Made by a program: the position numbers and the translations under genes
Shown: in pieces, positions 36,064 to 43,784 of the stretch
How the letters are laid out: every line of letters begins with the position of its first letter
How positions within the stretch are numbered: position 1 is the stretch's first letter
Source: Dysgonomonas sp. PF1-14
Lineage (GTDB): Bacteria > Bacteroidota > Bacteroidia > Bacteroidales > Dysgonomonadaceae
Direction: 5' to 3'
Assembly (NCBI RefSeq): GCF_029892965.1
Contig: NZ_JARXWN010000002.1
Coordinates: 310,001 to 374,000, forward strand
DNA length: 64,000 nucleotides
Notes under the pieces: generated by a model
The model's database searches: none
What the model saw: the letters and a program-made list of their open reading frames with translations, nothing else
What the model was told of the DNA's origin: nothing

Positions 36064-36499
36064 CGTTCCAGTCTTTTACAATAAAACTCCCGTTCTCTAG
36101 TTCGACATAATATAATTCATCAAAGCCTTCTTCGTATGATGGCAGCTCCAACTTGCTATATGTTGCCCTAAGTCCGACATCTGGTATTCGTTGCTTTCCC
36201 TGTCTGCCTTCATTCCTTGCTAAAGATTCTTCTATCTTAGATTGGAAGTAATAACCGATCAGCTTATATTTTGCGTTTTTAATCTTGCTTATATATTTTT
36301 CCCTATCTGCTTTTGATGGATTTGTATTATCTACAACAAAAGCCTGTTGCGTTTCTATACATAGGTCTATAAAGCGGGATTCTCTGTTTCTGGTTTTCAA
36401 CAAATCCATAGAAATCCGCACATGTGTATGAAAAAACTTTTCTTTATAGAAAGAACTTTTCCCAGTAGCTTGAATTCCACAAAATAAAACAGCTTCCAT
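36053..36499 (-). CDS. Polynucleotide-kinase-like P-loop kinase
   Basis: A 148-residue P-loop kinase. The Walker A CGIQATGKSSF is at residues 7-17, RISMD near 30, the VVDNTNPS strand near 58 and the lid EGRQGKQRIP near 102-111. The ending YSKLELPSYEEGFDEL resembles the T4 PNK-like kinase domain (AAA_33 group). Such enzymes phosphorylate 5'-OH ends of RNA or DNA. I start it at 36499; an upstream Met at 36538 would run through a 12-bp inverted repeat. It overlaps the downstream Thg1-like gene by 11 bp, so the two probably work together. Confidence 0.8.
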   Translation of the reverse strand: MEAVLFCGIQATGKSSFYKEKFFHTHVRISMDLLKTRNRESRFIDLCIETQQAFVVDNTNPSKADREKYISKIKNAKYKLIGYYFQSKIEESLARNEGRQGKQRIPDVGLRATYSKLELPSYEEGFDELYYVELENGSFIVKDWNDEV

Positions 36500-36512
36500 A
36501 GATATATAATAA

Positions 36513-36551
36513 TAGCTACAATAAAATAGTATTGTCAAATTATTGTAGCTA
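36513..36551. repeat. 12-bp inverted repeat before the kinase gene
   Basis: TAGCTACAATAA (36513..36524) and TTATTGTAGCTA (36540..36551) are exact inverted copies with a 15-bp spacer. On the minus strand the stem is not followed by a T-run, so it is more likely an operator, RNA-processing hairpin or insertion scar than a terminator. Confidence 0.7.
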
Positions 36552-36573
36552 CTCCATTTATAATTTCGGTAGA

Positions 36574-37152
36574 TTACAATTCAATTTTCACACCCAATAA
36601 TTTATAAAATTCCCTGAGTATTGCGGGATGTCCCGGCCATGCAGGTGATGTTGTCAGATTTCCGTCTGTTATGGCTTCTGTTGCCGGAATGTCTTTATAA
36701 TTTCCTCCCGCCAGCGTAACTTCAGGACCGACTGCTACATAACAGGTCAGTGTTCTGCCTTTTACAACATTGGCTGCCGTAAGAATCTGTATTCCATGAC
36801 AGATAGCTGCCACAGGCAGATTCTTTTCAAAGAAATATCTGGTGTATTCTATTACTTTAGGATCGAGACGTATATATTCGGGAGCACGCCCACCTGTAAT
36901 ATAAAGTCCTGCATAACCTTCGAGTTTTACACTATCGAAACTCTTGTTGAGTGTAAAATTGTGCCCGCGCAATTCTACATAGGTCTGAAAACCTACAAAA
37001 TCGTGAATAGCTGTAGCGACCTGTTCTCCTGCCTTTTTGCCGGGACAAACTACATCTACACTAAATCCTACACTTACCAATGCCTGATATGGCACCATCA
37101 ATTCATAATCTTCGACAAAGTCGCCTGCCAGCATCAATATTCTTTTACCCAT
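36574..37152 (-). CDS. DJ-1/PfpI family protein
   Basis: A 192-residue protein of the DJ-1/PfpI glutamine-amidotransferase-like superfamily. It has the acidic residue in GDFVEDYELMVP near 11-22, GLYITGGRAPEY near 82 and the nucleophile elbow AICHGIQIL with Cys near 117. Members include deglycases, chaperones and proteases, and the specific activity is not readable here. It lies in the his gene string, with 112 bp before it and 74 bp after it, looser spacing than its neighbours. Confidence 0.88.
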   Translation of the reverse strand: MGKRILMLAGDFVEDYELMVPYQALVSVGFSVDVVCPGKKAGEQVATAIHDFVGFQTYVELRGHNFTLNKSFDSVKLEGYAGLYITGGRAPEYIRLDPKVIEYTRYFFEKNLPVAAICHGIQILTAANVVKGRTLTCYVAVGPEVTLAGGNYKDIPATEAITDGNLTTSPAWPGHPAILREFYKLLGVKIEL

Positions 37153-37264
37153 AATTAAAAACAGATTTTAGAAATTCAACATTCAGTTAACTCTTTAAAT
37201 GTAGTGATAATTGTTAAAATTCAGGATTCTTTTATCTGAAAAATATTTAACAGTCTCTCTACTA

Positions 37265-37711
37265 TTACTTTTCGTAGGTAGTGACCACGAATATTATCAA
37301 CGGCTCGTCTCCGGTATTGATAATGGAATGATAATTGTTATCACCTTGTATAGAGGTTACATTTCCTTTTTTCAGATCGAACTTGCGTGTGATCTTATCC
37401 AGTCCTTCACGTTCGATGTATTCACCCTGTCCATGCACCAATATATAAAGCTCCTGCTCCTTCTTGCTGCCATGCTCGTGAAAACCGGCTTGGTCTCCTT
37501 TGTTCAGCAGTACCATGTATGTGCCGATGCGATTGTTTACAAGTTCCCCTTTTTCGAATATAGAGAGCATATATACTACTCCGTTGCCATCGTACATCGG
37601 ATCGCGCTTCTCTATATCTATAACTGTACGTTGTGGCTTACCGAAAGGAGTTAATGTAATATCAACATATTTTGATACAGTTTCTAATACTTGCTTTTTT
37701 TCGTTTTCCAT
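37265..37711 (-). CDS. Cupin-domain protein
   Basis: A 148-residue single-cupin protein. The first metal-binding motif is near GDQAGFHEHGSKKEQELYILVHGQGEY (two His, one Glu) and the second near NNYHSIINTGDEPL. This suggests a metal-binding beta-barrel with enzymatic or sensory function; the substrate is unknown. It is 11 bp after a GNAT gene inside the his gene string. Confidence 0.8.
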   Translation of the reverse strand: MENEKKQVLETVSKYVDITLTPFGKPQRTVIDIEKRDPMYDGNGVVYMLSIFEKGELVNNRIGTYMVLLNKGDQAGFHEHGSKKEQELYILVHGQGEYIEREGLDKITRKFDLKKGNVTSIQGDNNYHSIINTGDEPLIIFVVTTYEK

Positions 37712-37722
37712 TGTATTGTATT

Positions 37723-38160
37723 TTATTTTAATCGTTTTATCATTTCGTAATGAGGAATCCCTACTTCTGTAAACTGATCGCCTTCTATAGTATAGCCATG
37801 TTTCCTGTAAAAATCGACTGCTACTTTACGGGCATGAAGGTAGAGATATTCAAAATTGCGCTCAGTGGCTACCTGTTCCGAATATTGCAGGAGTTCACTA
37901 CCAAGCCCTTTACCCTGATAAAAATCATCGACAGCCATTTGTCGCAGTTGGATTGTTACCTCTGATATAGGTGTAAGAATACAACAACCTACCATCTGAT
38001 CGGAACCGGGAAAGTATGCTGCCAGCAACAAATCGTTCTTATCCCTCTCTAAATCTTCCTCTGAAAAGCTTATACCGAGAGGTTTTCTAAGGATTTTTGT
38101 CCTCAAAGCTACCATCTGGTCGTATTCAGCAGTTTTATAGCCTATTATTTTAAAGTCCAT
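37723..38160 (-). CDS. GNAT family N-acetyltransferase
   Basis: A 145-residue acetyltransferase. The acetyl-CoA-binding loop is QMAVDDFYQGKGLGSELL near residues 73-90, followed by YLHARKVAVDFYRKHGY near 108-124. It resembles ElaA-like GNAT proteins. Its start overlaps the hisD stop by 1 bp, so it is translationally coupled to hisD. Acceptor substrate unknown. Confidence 0.85.
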   Translation of the reverse strand: MDFKIIGYKTAEYDQMVALRTKILRKPLGISFSEEDLERDKNDLLLAAYFPGSDQMVGCCILTPISEVTIQLRQMAVDDFYQGKGLGSELLQYSEQVATERNFEYLYLHARKVAVDFYRKHGYTIEGDQFTEVGIPHYEMIKRLK

Positions 38161-39437
38161 TATCCTTTCAGTCTTAAAGTTACTGCATTCTTATGTGCAA
38201 ACAATTCTTCATTTTCGGCCATGATTTCGATTGTAGGCCCCAGATTTTTTATTCCTTGCTTTGTGATTCGTTGGAATGTAATCTTCTTGACAAAGCTATC
38301 CAGATTAACCCCGCTATATGCCTTAGCATACCCATTGGTAGGTAATGTATGGTTTGTACCGGAGGCATAGTCACCTGCACTCTCCGGCGTATAATTTCCG
38401 AGAAAAACAGAACCTGCATTTACAATCTGATCGGCAATATCTATATAGTCTGCCGTCTCTATTATCAGGTGTTCCGGCGCATATTGGTTAGTCATATCTA
38501 TAATCTCCTGCTCGTCTCTTAACAATATCAGCTTACTGTTTTGCAAGGCCTTTTCTGCTATTTCGCGGCGAGGCAGTTCAAACAATTGTTTTTCTATCTC
38601 GTGTAGCACTTCCGATATAAACGGCTCACAAGTGGTAGTAAGTATAACCTGACTGTCTGCACCATGCTCTGCCTGTGACAACAGGTCAGCGGCTACAAAC
38701 TGCGGAATAGATGTTTCATCGGCTATCACCTGCACTTCGGATGGCCCTGCAGGCATGTCGATAGCAACATCTTTGAGGCTTACCAGTTGCTTGGCAGCCA
38801 TGACATACTGGTTGCCCGGCCCGAATATTTTATAAACCTGCGGTATAGTATCTGTTCCATAAGCCATTGCCCCGATAGCCTGCACTCCGCCCGCTTTGAA
38901 TATGTGGCTTACTCCTGCTTCTTTTGCTGCAAACAGGATTGCCGGATGTATTTGTCCTTCTTTATTTGGTGGTGAACAGAGAATAATTTCTTTGCAACCT
39001 GCTATTTTTGCAGGAACGGCCAGCATCAATACAGTAGAGAATAGAGGAGCTGTACCTCCGGGAATATACAACCCGACCTTTTCTATGCCAACAGATTTTT
39101 GCCAGCAGCTCACACCCTGAGTTGTTTCTATCTTCTTTGTTTCTGATTGCTGACTGCGGTGAAAAGTTTCGATATTTTGCTTTGCCTGGCGAATAGCGGC
39201 TTTCAACTCTTCTGAAACAAGTTCTTCAGATTCCTCTATTTCAGCCTGAGATACGACCAGAGAGGAAAGCCTGACTTTGTCGAATTTTTCCTCATATTCC
39301 AGAACCGCTTCATCCCCTCTCGCTTTTACATCGGAGAGAATTTTACCGACTGTGTCGTTCAGTGAAGAAGTATCGAAAGTCGGACGTGTAAGGATATTTT
39401 TCCAATCTTTTCGTTCGGGATATATTATAATCTGCAT
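38160..39437 (-). CDS. hisD: Histidinol dehydrogenase
   Basis: Zinc- and NAD-dependent enzyme of 425 residues that oxidises L-histidinol to histidine in two steps. It shows VGLYIPGGTAPLFSTVLMLAVPA, CSPPNKEG, FKAGGVQAIGAMAYGT, KIFGPGNQYV, DMPAGPSEV, DLLSQAEHG and NYTPESAGDYASGTNHTLPT, all family landmarks. It lies 19 bp after a GNAT gene and is followed by another with a 1-bp overlap. Confidence 0.96.
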   Translation of the reverse strand: MQIIIYPERKDWKNILTRPTFDTSSLNDTVGKILSDVKARGDEAVLEYEEKFDKVRLSSLVVSQAEIEESEELVSEELKAAIRQAKQNIETFHRSQQSETKKIETTQGVSCWQKSVGIEKVGLYIPGGTAPLFSTVLMLAVPAKIAGCKEIILCSPPNKEGQIHPAILFAAKEAGVSHIFKAGGVQAIGAMAYGTDTIPQVYKIFGPGNQYVMAAKQLVSLKDVAIDMPAGPSEVQVIADETSIPQFVAADLLSQAEHGADSQVILTTTCEPFISEVLHEIEKQLFELPRREIAEKALQNSKLILLRDEQEIIDMTNQYAPEHLIIETADYIDIADQIVNAGSVFLGNYTPESAGDYASGTNHTLPTNGYAKAYSGVNLDSFVKKITFQRITKQGIKNLGPTIEIMAENEELFAHKNAVTLRLKG

Positions 39438-39456
39438 TTTCCTGAGCTGTTAGTAT

Positions 39457-39984
39457 TTATTTTAGATATTCCCTTTTCAACAAACTATAAATTGCAATAT
39501 CGGTATAGACATTGTCGACTAACAGTTCTCCTTCACGCTCTATACCCTCAATCTGAAATCCAAGTTTTTCCGGTATCCTCCTACTTTTCTTATTCTCTAT
39601 GGCAACTTTGATCTGCACCCGGTTCATATCCATTTCGGTAAAGGCATGTTCGACCAGTTTTTTCACTGACTGTATCATAATCCCCTTACCCTGTGCGTAC
39701 TGCGAAATCCAGTAACCAATCTCGGTTTTATGATTGTCGAAGTCGGTATCTTTATAGCCGACAAGACCAACAAACTGTTCTTTGTAATAAATGGTGAATT
39801 GTTTGTCTGCTGTTTGCAGAACATATTTCACATAGTTCTCGGTGTCTTCGGCACCTTTGGTGGTGTCTACGAATGGCAGCCATTCACGCATATAATCGCG
39901 CTCGCTATCCAGTGTGTTGAATATCTTAAAAATATCGTCTACCGATAAGGGGTATAATACGATATCATCCGATACTTGAATCAT
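39457..39984 (-). CDS. GNAT acetyltransferase, RimJ/RimL type
   Basis: A 175-residue acetyltransferase of the ribosomal-protein N-acetyltransferase-like group. It shows TEIGYWISQYAQGKGIM near residues 88-104 and NKKSRRIPEKLGFQIEGIEREGEL near 128-151, where the family usually has NxxSxxxxEKxGF. The first four bases overlap the end of hisG, so translation is probably coupled. The acceptor could be a protein N-terminus, an amino acid or an antibiotic. Confidence 0.85.
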   Translation of the reverse strand: MIQVSDDIVLYPLSVDDIFKIFNTLDSERDYMREWLPFVDTTKGAEDTENYVKYVLQTADKQFTIYYKEQFVGLVGYKDTDFDNHKTEIGYWISQYAQGKGIMIQSVKKLVEHAFTEMDMNRVQIKVAIENKKSRRIPEKLGFQIEGIEREGELLVDNVYTDIAIYSLLKREYLK

Positions 39985-40835
39985 AATATCATTTTTTCTA
40001 TTGGTAACACAATTATTCCTTCTGCGCCGGAAGCTTTCAGTTTACTTATCACTTCCCAAAAACGCTTGTCTTCCACAACCGACTGTACAGAGCACCAGCC
40101 TTTGGTAGCCAATGCTGTAACAGTAGGGCTGCGCATACCCGGCAAGATATCAAATATTTCGTCAAGTTTATCTTCCGGTGCATTCAAAAGTACATATTTT
40201 TTTCCTTCTGCATTCTGTACTGCTTCTATTCTGAATATAAGTTCTTCAAGAATGGCCTTTTTTTCTTCCGGCAAGTCAGGAGTAGCAATCAGTACCGCTT
40301 CGGACTGCATTACAACTTCCACCTCTTTGAGGCGGTTGCTAACCAGTGTTCCGCCCGAGCTGACAATATCGAAGATAGCATCCGAAAGACCTATACTGGG
40401 TGATATTTCTACCGATCCTGTTATGATGTGAATATCTGAACTAATATTCTGTTCTTTAAGATATTTATTTAAGATGTGTGGATAAGATGTCGCTATCTTT
40501 TTCCCGTTAAACCATTCTACACCTTCGTATTTTTCGTCTTTAGGTATGGCAAGTGACAGACGGCATTTACTAAAACCAAGCCGTTTTATAATATCGGCTA
40601 CCTCTTCTTTTTCCCTCAGTTCATTCTCTCCTACTACACCGATATCGGCTACACCTGTAGCTACCGCCTGCGGTATGTCGTCGTCTCTCAGAAATAGGAT
40701 TTCGACCGGAAAATCTTTAGCGGGGATAAGTAGTGTGCGCTTTATATTATTCAGCCGGATACCGGCTTCTTGCAAAAGAGCCATTGTTTCTTCAAATAGT
40801 CTGCCTTTAGACTGAACTGCAATTCTTAGTACCAT
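39981..40835 (-). CDS. hisG: ATP phosphoribosyltransferase (long form)
   Basis: First enzyme of histidine synthesis, 284 residues, joining ATP and PRPP. It shows LRIAVQSKGRLFEETM, RDDDIPQAVATGVADIGVVGEN and the PRPP loop region IITGSVEISPSIGLSDAIFDIVSSGGTL near 135-162. The C-terminal 75 residues are the ACT-like regulatory domain that binds histidine (KKYVLLNAPEDKLDEI...GMRSPTVTALA). The gene follows the His leader and attenuator by about 30 bp. Confidence 0.95.
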   Translation of the reverse strand: MVLRIAVQSKGRLFEETMALLQEAGIRLNNIKRTLLIPAKDFPVEILFLRDDDIPQAVATGVADIGVVGENELREKEEVADIIKRLGFSKCRLSLAIPKDEKYEGVEWFNGKKIATSYPHILNKYLKEQNISSDIHIITGSVEISPSIGLSDAIFDIVSSGGTLVSNRLKEVEVVMQSEAVLIATPDLPEEKKAILEELIFRIEAVQNAEGKKYVLLNAPEDKLDEIFDILPGMRSPTVTALATKGWCSVQSVVEDKRFWEVISKLKASGAEGIIVLPIEKMIL

Positions 40836-40866
40836 TGTATATTAGTTTTATATTTTTATAAAAAAC

Positions 40867-40894
40867 AAGAGCTTACCTGTACAGGTAAGCTCTT
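40867..40894 (-). terminator. Attenuator terminator of the his operon
   Basis: A perfect 28-bp palindrome (12-bp stem, GTAC loop) is followed on the minus strand by GTTTTTTA, between the leader peptide and hisG. Its 5' arm contains CTTACC, which can instead pair with GGTAAG in the last codons of the leader peptide (40930..40935). Confidence 0.85.
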
Positions 40895-40926
40895 TCTATA
40901 TTTTTGCAGACACACATCAATATATG

Positions 40927-40980
40927 TTACTTACCACATGGCAGTAAAATAAAATGATGATGATGCATTGTTTTGTTCAT
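40927..40980 (-). CDS. hisL: His leader peptide
   Basis: A 17-codon frame encodes MNKTMHHHHFILLPCGK, with four consecutive CAT codons; a second in-frame ATG at 40968 would give a 13-residue version. It starts about 14 bases after the predicted transcription start and stops 32 bp before the attenuator hairpin. Run-of-His leader peptides are the classic sensor of charged tRNA(His) in ribosome-mediated attenuation. A ribosome stalled at the CAT codons leaves the GGTAAG near the peptide's end free to disrupt the terminator; a ribosome reaching the stop would cover it. Confidence 0.85.
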   Translation of the reverse strand: MNKTMHHHHFILLPCGK

Positions 40981-41000
40981 TCTTATAACTTTTATGAAAA

Positions 41001-41031
41001 CAAAAGTATATAATAATCGGAACAAAACAAA
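41001..41031 (-). promoter_or_regulatory. his operon promoter (-33/-7)
   Basis: On the minus strand TTTG (41028..41031) is followed after 19 bp by TACTTTTG (41001..41008), a full match to the Bacteroidota consensus, directly upstream of the leader peptide. Confidence 0.8.
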
Positions 41032-41060
41032 CTTTATGACACTTTTTCTTTCTAAAAATA

Positions 41061-41531
41061 TTATTTACGTTTTGCATTCCGTCCGTGATGCTGCTCTTGA
41101 TGACGTTTCAGGGCTGCTTCTTTAAACTTGAGGTCTGCACTTCGGTACTTCTCTACTTTTTCGGCAGGCAACACCTTGCTAAATTTCTGGAAATACTCCA
41201 TTTGCAGTTTAGCATCTTGTTGTTCTGCTTCGAGATTTGTTTGAGTTATTTTCTGATAATCGGCATCTGTCTTATTCTCTTTCCGTCTCAGTTCACGTGT
41301 CTTCATACGCGCCTCTCTGTAGATCTCGAATTTTTTTGTTGTAAATTCAGCTTCAAGTGGTATAAATTCCTTTATTTCCTTGTCGGTCAGATTCAGTTCT
41401 TTCTTCAGATAATCGCTTTTTTCTTTTTTAAGGGCTTCTACATCGAACCGCCCCTTTCTAGGTTTATCCTGAGCTGTTACTGAAAAAGTAAGACATATCA
41501 ATGCTAAAATCAGGATAGCTTTTATTTTCAT
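41061..41531 (-). CDS. Periplasmic Spy/CpxP-like helical protein
   Basis: A 156-residue secreted protein with signal peptide (MKIKAILILALICLTFSVTAQ). A charged helical body follows: LKKELNLTDKEIKEFIPLEAEF, REARMKTRELRRK, and a basic His-rich tail HQEQHHGRNAKRK. The layout resembles Spy/CpxP-type periplasmic stress proteins. It follows the anti-sigma gene by 14 bp and is the last gene of the TPR-sigma-anti-sigma operon, consistent with an envelope-stress role. The assignment is by general pattern rather than a specific motif. Confidence 0.6.
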   Translation of the reverse strand: MKIKAILILALICLTFSVTAQDKPRKGRFDVEALKKEKSDYLKKELNLTDKEIKEFIPLEAEFTTKKFEIYREARMKTRELRRKENKTDADYQKITQTNLEAEQQDAKLQMEYFQKFSKVLPAEKVEKYRSADLKFKEAALKRHQEQHHGRNAKRK

Positions 41532-41545
41532 ATCAACCTTTTTCT

Positions 41546-41902
41546 TTAATTATTATATAACATTTCCTTATACTTTGCCTTCACAATTTCGTCTTCCAAA
41601 AATGAGTAGTAAAAATCTTCTTCTTCGGACGAAGCGATTCCGGATGCAGACACTGTTGCCGGAATAGAACCGGGATCAGCCTGACTGCCCTGATCGAAAA
41701 CTCCGGTCAGGAAGAGGACGCCGACAAATGCAGCTGCTACAGCTGTCCATGGAATCACCTTTTTCCACAATGGTACTATCTTCGCTGTTTTAATTTCTTT
41801 AGCAGGAAGCTTCTCCATTATTTCAGCATTAAAGTTCTGAAAATAATTTTCAGGTACTTTGAATGGATTTTTGTTTTTGTCTAAGTTATCCAACATAATC
41901 AC
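41546..41902 (-). CDS. Probable membrane anti-sigma factor
   Basis: A 118-residue single-pass membrane protein. The short cytoplasmic N-terminus contains PFKVPENYFQNFNAEIMEKL, a motif common in small membrane proteins next to ECF sigma factors in Bacteroidota. A helix follows at about 51-68 (WTAVAAAFVGVLFLTGVF), then a periplasmic part that is acidic near its end (SSEEEDFYYSFLEDE). It lies 51 bp after the sigma gene. The anti-sigma role is inferred from position and shape. Confidence 0.65.
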   Translation of the reverse strand: MIMLDNLDKNKNPFKVPENYFQNFNAEIMEKLPAKEIKTAKIVPLWKKVIPWTAVAAAFVGVLFLTGVFDQGSQADPGSIPATVSASGIASSEEEDFYYSFLEDEIVKAKYKEMLYNN

Positions 41903-41953
41903 TACTTCTTTAGTTCTCTATCTGTTATATAGACTATAATAATTGAAAAAGGT

Positions 41954-42505
41954 TTAATGTTCTACCGATAAAAATTCTTCTATTTTTTTTACGGCATGAT
42001 GATATGATGCTTTTAATGCACCTACTGATGTTTCCAGTACCTCTGACATTTCTTCATATTTCATTTCATCGAAATATTTCAGATTGAATACGATACGTTG
42101 TTTCTCGGGGAGCGTCAGTATTGCTTTCTGTAATTTGAGTTGCGCCTCGTCTCCATCAAAGTACTCGTCTCCTTCGAGACGGGAAACAAGATATGTATCT
42201 GCATCGTCGATTGATATATTATTTGCTGCTTTCTGCTTGTTCAGAAATGTAATGGCTTCATTTATAGCAATACGATAAAGCCATGTGGAGAGTTTAGAAT
42301 CGCCCCGAAAATTCTCTATACTAGTCCAGATTTTTATAAATGTATTCTGCAAGACATCATTGGCATCGTCATGGCTCAATACGATTTTACGTATCTGCCA
42401 ATACAAAGGCTCGCTGAATTCTTTTACCAATTCCGAAAATGCAGCCTGCTGCGTTTTCGGGTCGGCTAGTCCTGCGATTAACTTATTCTCTGCTTCTTGT
42501 GTCAT
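41954..42505 (-). CDS. ECF-type RNA polymerase sigma factor
   Basis: A 183-residue sigma-70 family protein. Region 2 has LSHDDANDVLQNTFIKIWTSIENFRGDSKLSTWLYRIAINEAI (about 43-85). Region 4 has LPEKQRIVFNLKYFDEMKYEEMSEVLETSVGALKASYHHAVKKIEE (about 132-177), the -35-binding helix-turn-helix. The linker is acidic. It is 7 bp after the TPR gene and is followed by the probable anti-sigma factor. Target promoters are unknown. Confidence 0.92.
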   Translation of the reverse strand: MTQEAENKLIAGLADPKTQQAAFSELVKEFSEPLYWQIRKIVLSHDDANDVLQNTFIKIWTSIENFRGDSKLSTWLYRIAINEAITFLNKQKAANNISIDDADTYLVSRLEGDEYFDGDEAQLKLQKAILTLPEKQRIVFNLKYFDEMKYEEMSEVLETSVGALKASYHHAVKKIEEFLSVEH

Positions 42506-42512
42506 TTATTAC

Positions 42513-43553
42513 TTATTCTTCTAAATCGGAATCATCACCAAAATCGGCTTCTTCATCGTCTCCGCTACCTTGTCCGTGTTCGAACCATTCGATAAAGTTA
42601 TCGACCTGCGTCTTATGCTGATCCCACCATGCAAGTGATTCGGGGAAGTAGGATACACTTACATAGCGGCAATATGTTTCGAAATGCCCCGAACCTAATA
42701 TTTCATCATACGTTGGCACAAAGAAATACCACAACAAACCGCTTTGGGTATCATTTTGCATCTGTCCTAATGTGAAAAATATCTGTTTTGAAGCCTCTAC
42801 GAAATATTTATATTGAGAAGCTGCATCTGTAGCCCCAGTTCTTTTCTTCTTCAATAATTCATATAACTGCTTTCGGTCTATCCCATCTTCGGGGGTTAAT
42901 TTATCCGGTTCTTTATCCAGATTGGCTGTAATGATATCATACATTTCGCCGAAAGCATCTTTAGACCGTTCTGTATTGGGTTCTAGCAGCAAGAAGAAAT
43001 GGAAAGCGTAAAAACTTTGCGTCCACCGTCCCAAATCGTTGAGGGCATAGCCATACAACAGGAAAGTACTGGAATGTGTGGCATCTATTTCTATTGCCTT
43101 GCGCAAGTGCTGCACAGCCATTTTGTTATCTTTATTGTTGAAATAGCACAGCCCCAGATTGAAATGAAGAAGGTATTCATCTCCGCATTTTTCAAGAGCT
43201 TCGTTAAGCAGCCTGATGGCATCACCCATTTTATTCTGATTGGCCAACGCTGTTCCTTTTACGATGTAGGCATCCATCAGCAACGGTTGAAAGTTTGCCG
43301 ATATGACCAGTGAACTGAGCTTTATCGCCATATTGTAATCTTTCAGTTGAAGGTAGGACAAAGACATTTCGTAAACGGCCGACATGGAAGACGGATTCAC
43401 TTTCAGTGCCTCTTCGTAGCTTGCAATAGCGTCTTTATAACGTCCTTTATCGTGTAAAGCAACTCCTTGTCTAATCAGTTTTTCGGATGAGGGTTGTGCG
43501 TAAACAGTTAAAGTTGTGAATAATAAGAAAAATATAATCAGGTAATTTTTCAT
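42513..43553 (-). CDS. Secreted TPR-repeat protein
   Basis: A 346-residue protein with signal peptide (MKNYLIIFFLLFTTLTVYAQ). At least four tetratricopeptide repeats lie between about 22 and 190 (GRYKDAIASYEEALKVNP, LKDYNMAIKLSSLVI, GDAIRLLNEALEKCG, KMAVQHLRKAIEID). The C-terminal domain is unassigned and ends in an acidic tail (GDDEEADFGDDSDLEE). It is the first gene of the sigma-factor operon and may be a periplasmic scaffold that feeds into the stress response. Confidence 0.8.
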   Translation of the reverse strand: MKNYLIIFFLLFTTLTVYAQPSSEKLIRQGVALHDKGRYKDAIASYEEALKVNPSSMSAVYEMSLSYLQLKDYNMAIKLSSLVISANFQPLLMDAYIVKGTALANQNKMGDAIRLLNEALEKCGDEYLLHFNLGLCYFNNKDNKMAVQHLRKAIEIDATHSSTFLLYGYALNDLGRWTQSFYAFHFFLLLEPNTERSKDAFGEMYDIITANLDKEPDKLTPEDGIDRKQLYELLKKKRTGATDAASQYKYFVEASKQIFFTLGQMQNDTQSGLLWYFFVPTYDEILGSGHFETYCRYVSVSYFPESLAWWDQHKTQVDNFIEWFEHGQGSGDDEEADFGDDSDLEE

Positions 43554-43576
43554 GCAACTAAGAATTTTTGAAACTA

Positions 43577-43584
43577 CAAAAGTA
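43577..43584 (-). promoter_or_regulatory. -7 box of TPR-sigma operon
   Basis: On the minus strand TACTTTTG, a TAnnTTTG match, is 23 bp before the start codon at 43553. Confidence 0.5.
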
Positions 43585-43690
43585 AGAAAATTGTCTAAAT
43601 AAGCGACTTTTCTTTTACTTCTTTGACTTTTTTAAAGATCGTAGGTTTAAAGTGGATAGCTAAAACACAGTCAGGAAAATAGGAATACAT

Positions 43691-43717
43691 CTTAGTAACT
43701 GTTTAAATTTGACCGAA
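43691..43717 (+). repeat. Relic of the MITE-like terminus
   Basis: CTTAGTAACTGTTTAAATTT followed by GACCGAAAA matches the left end of the element at 7024 with a few substitutions. No matching right end is found nearby, so it is probably a decayed copy or single end. Confidence 0.45.
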
Positions 43718-43784
43718 AATATTTCATATAACTGTTTCTGATTATTCTTTGGCTCTTATTTTTATTCTTTATTATTTACCAACT

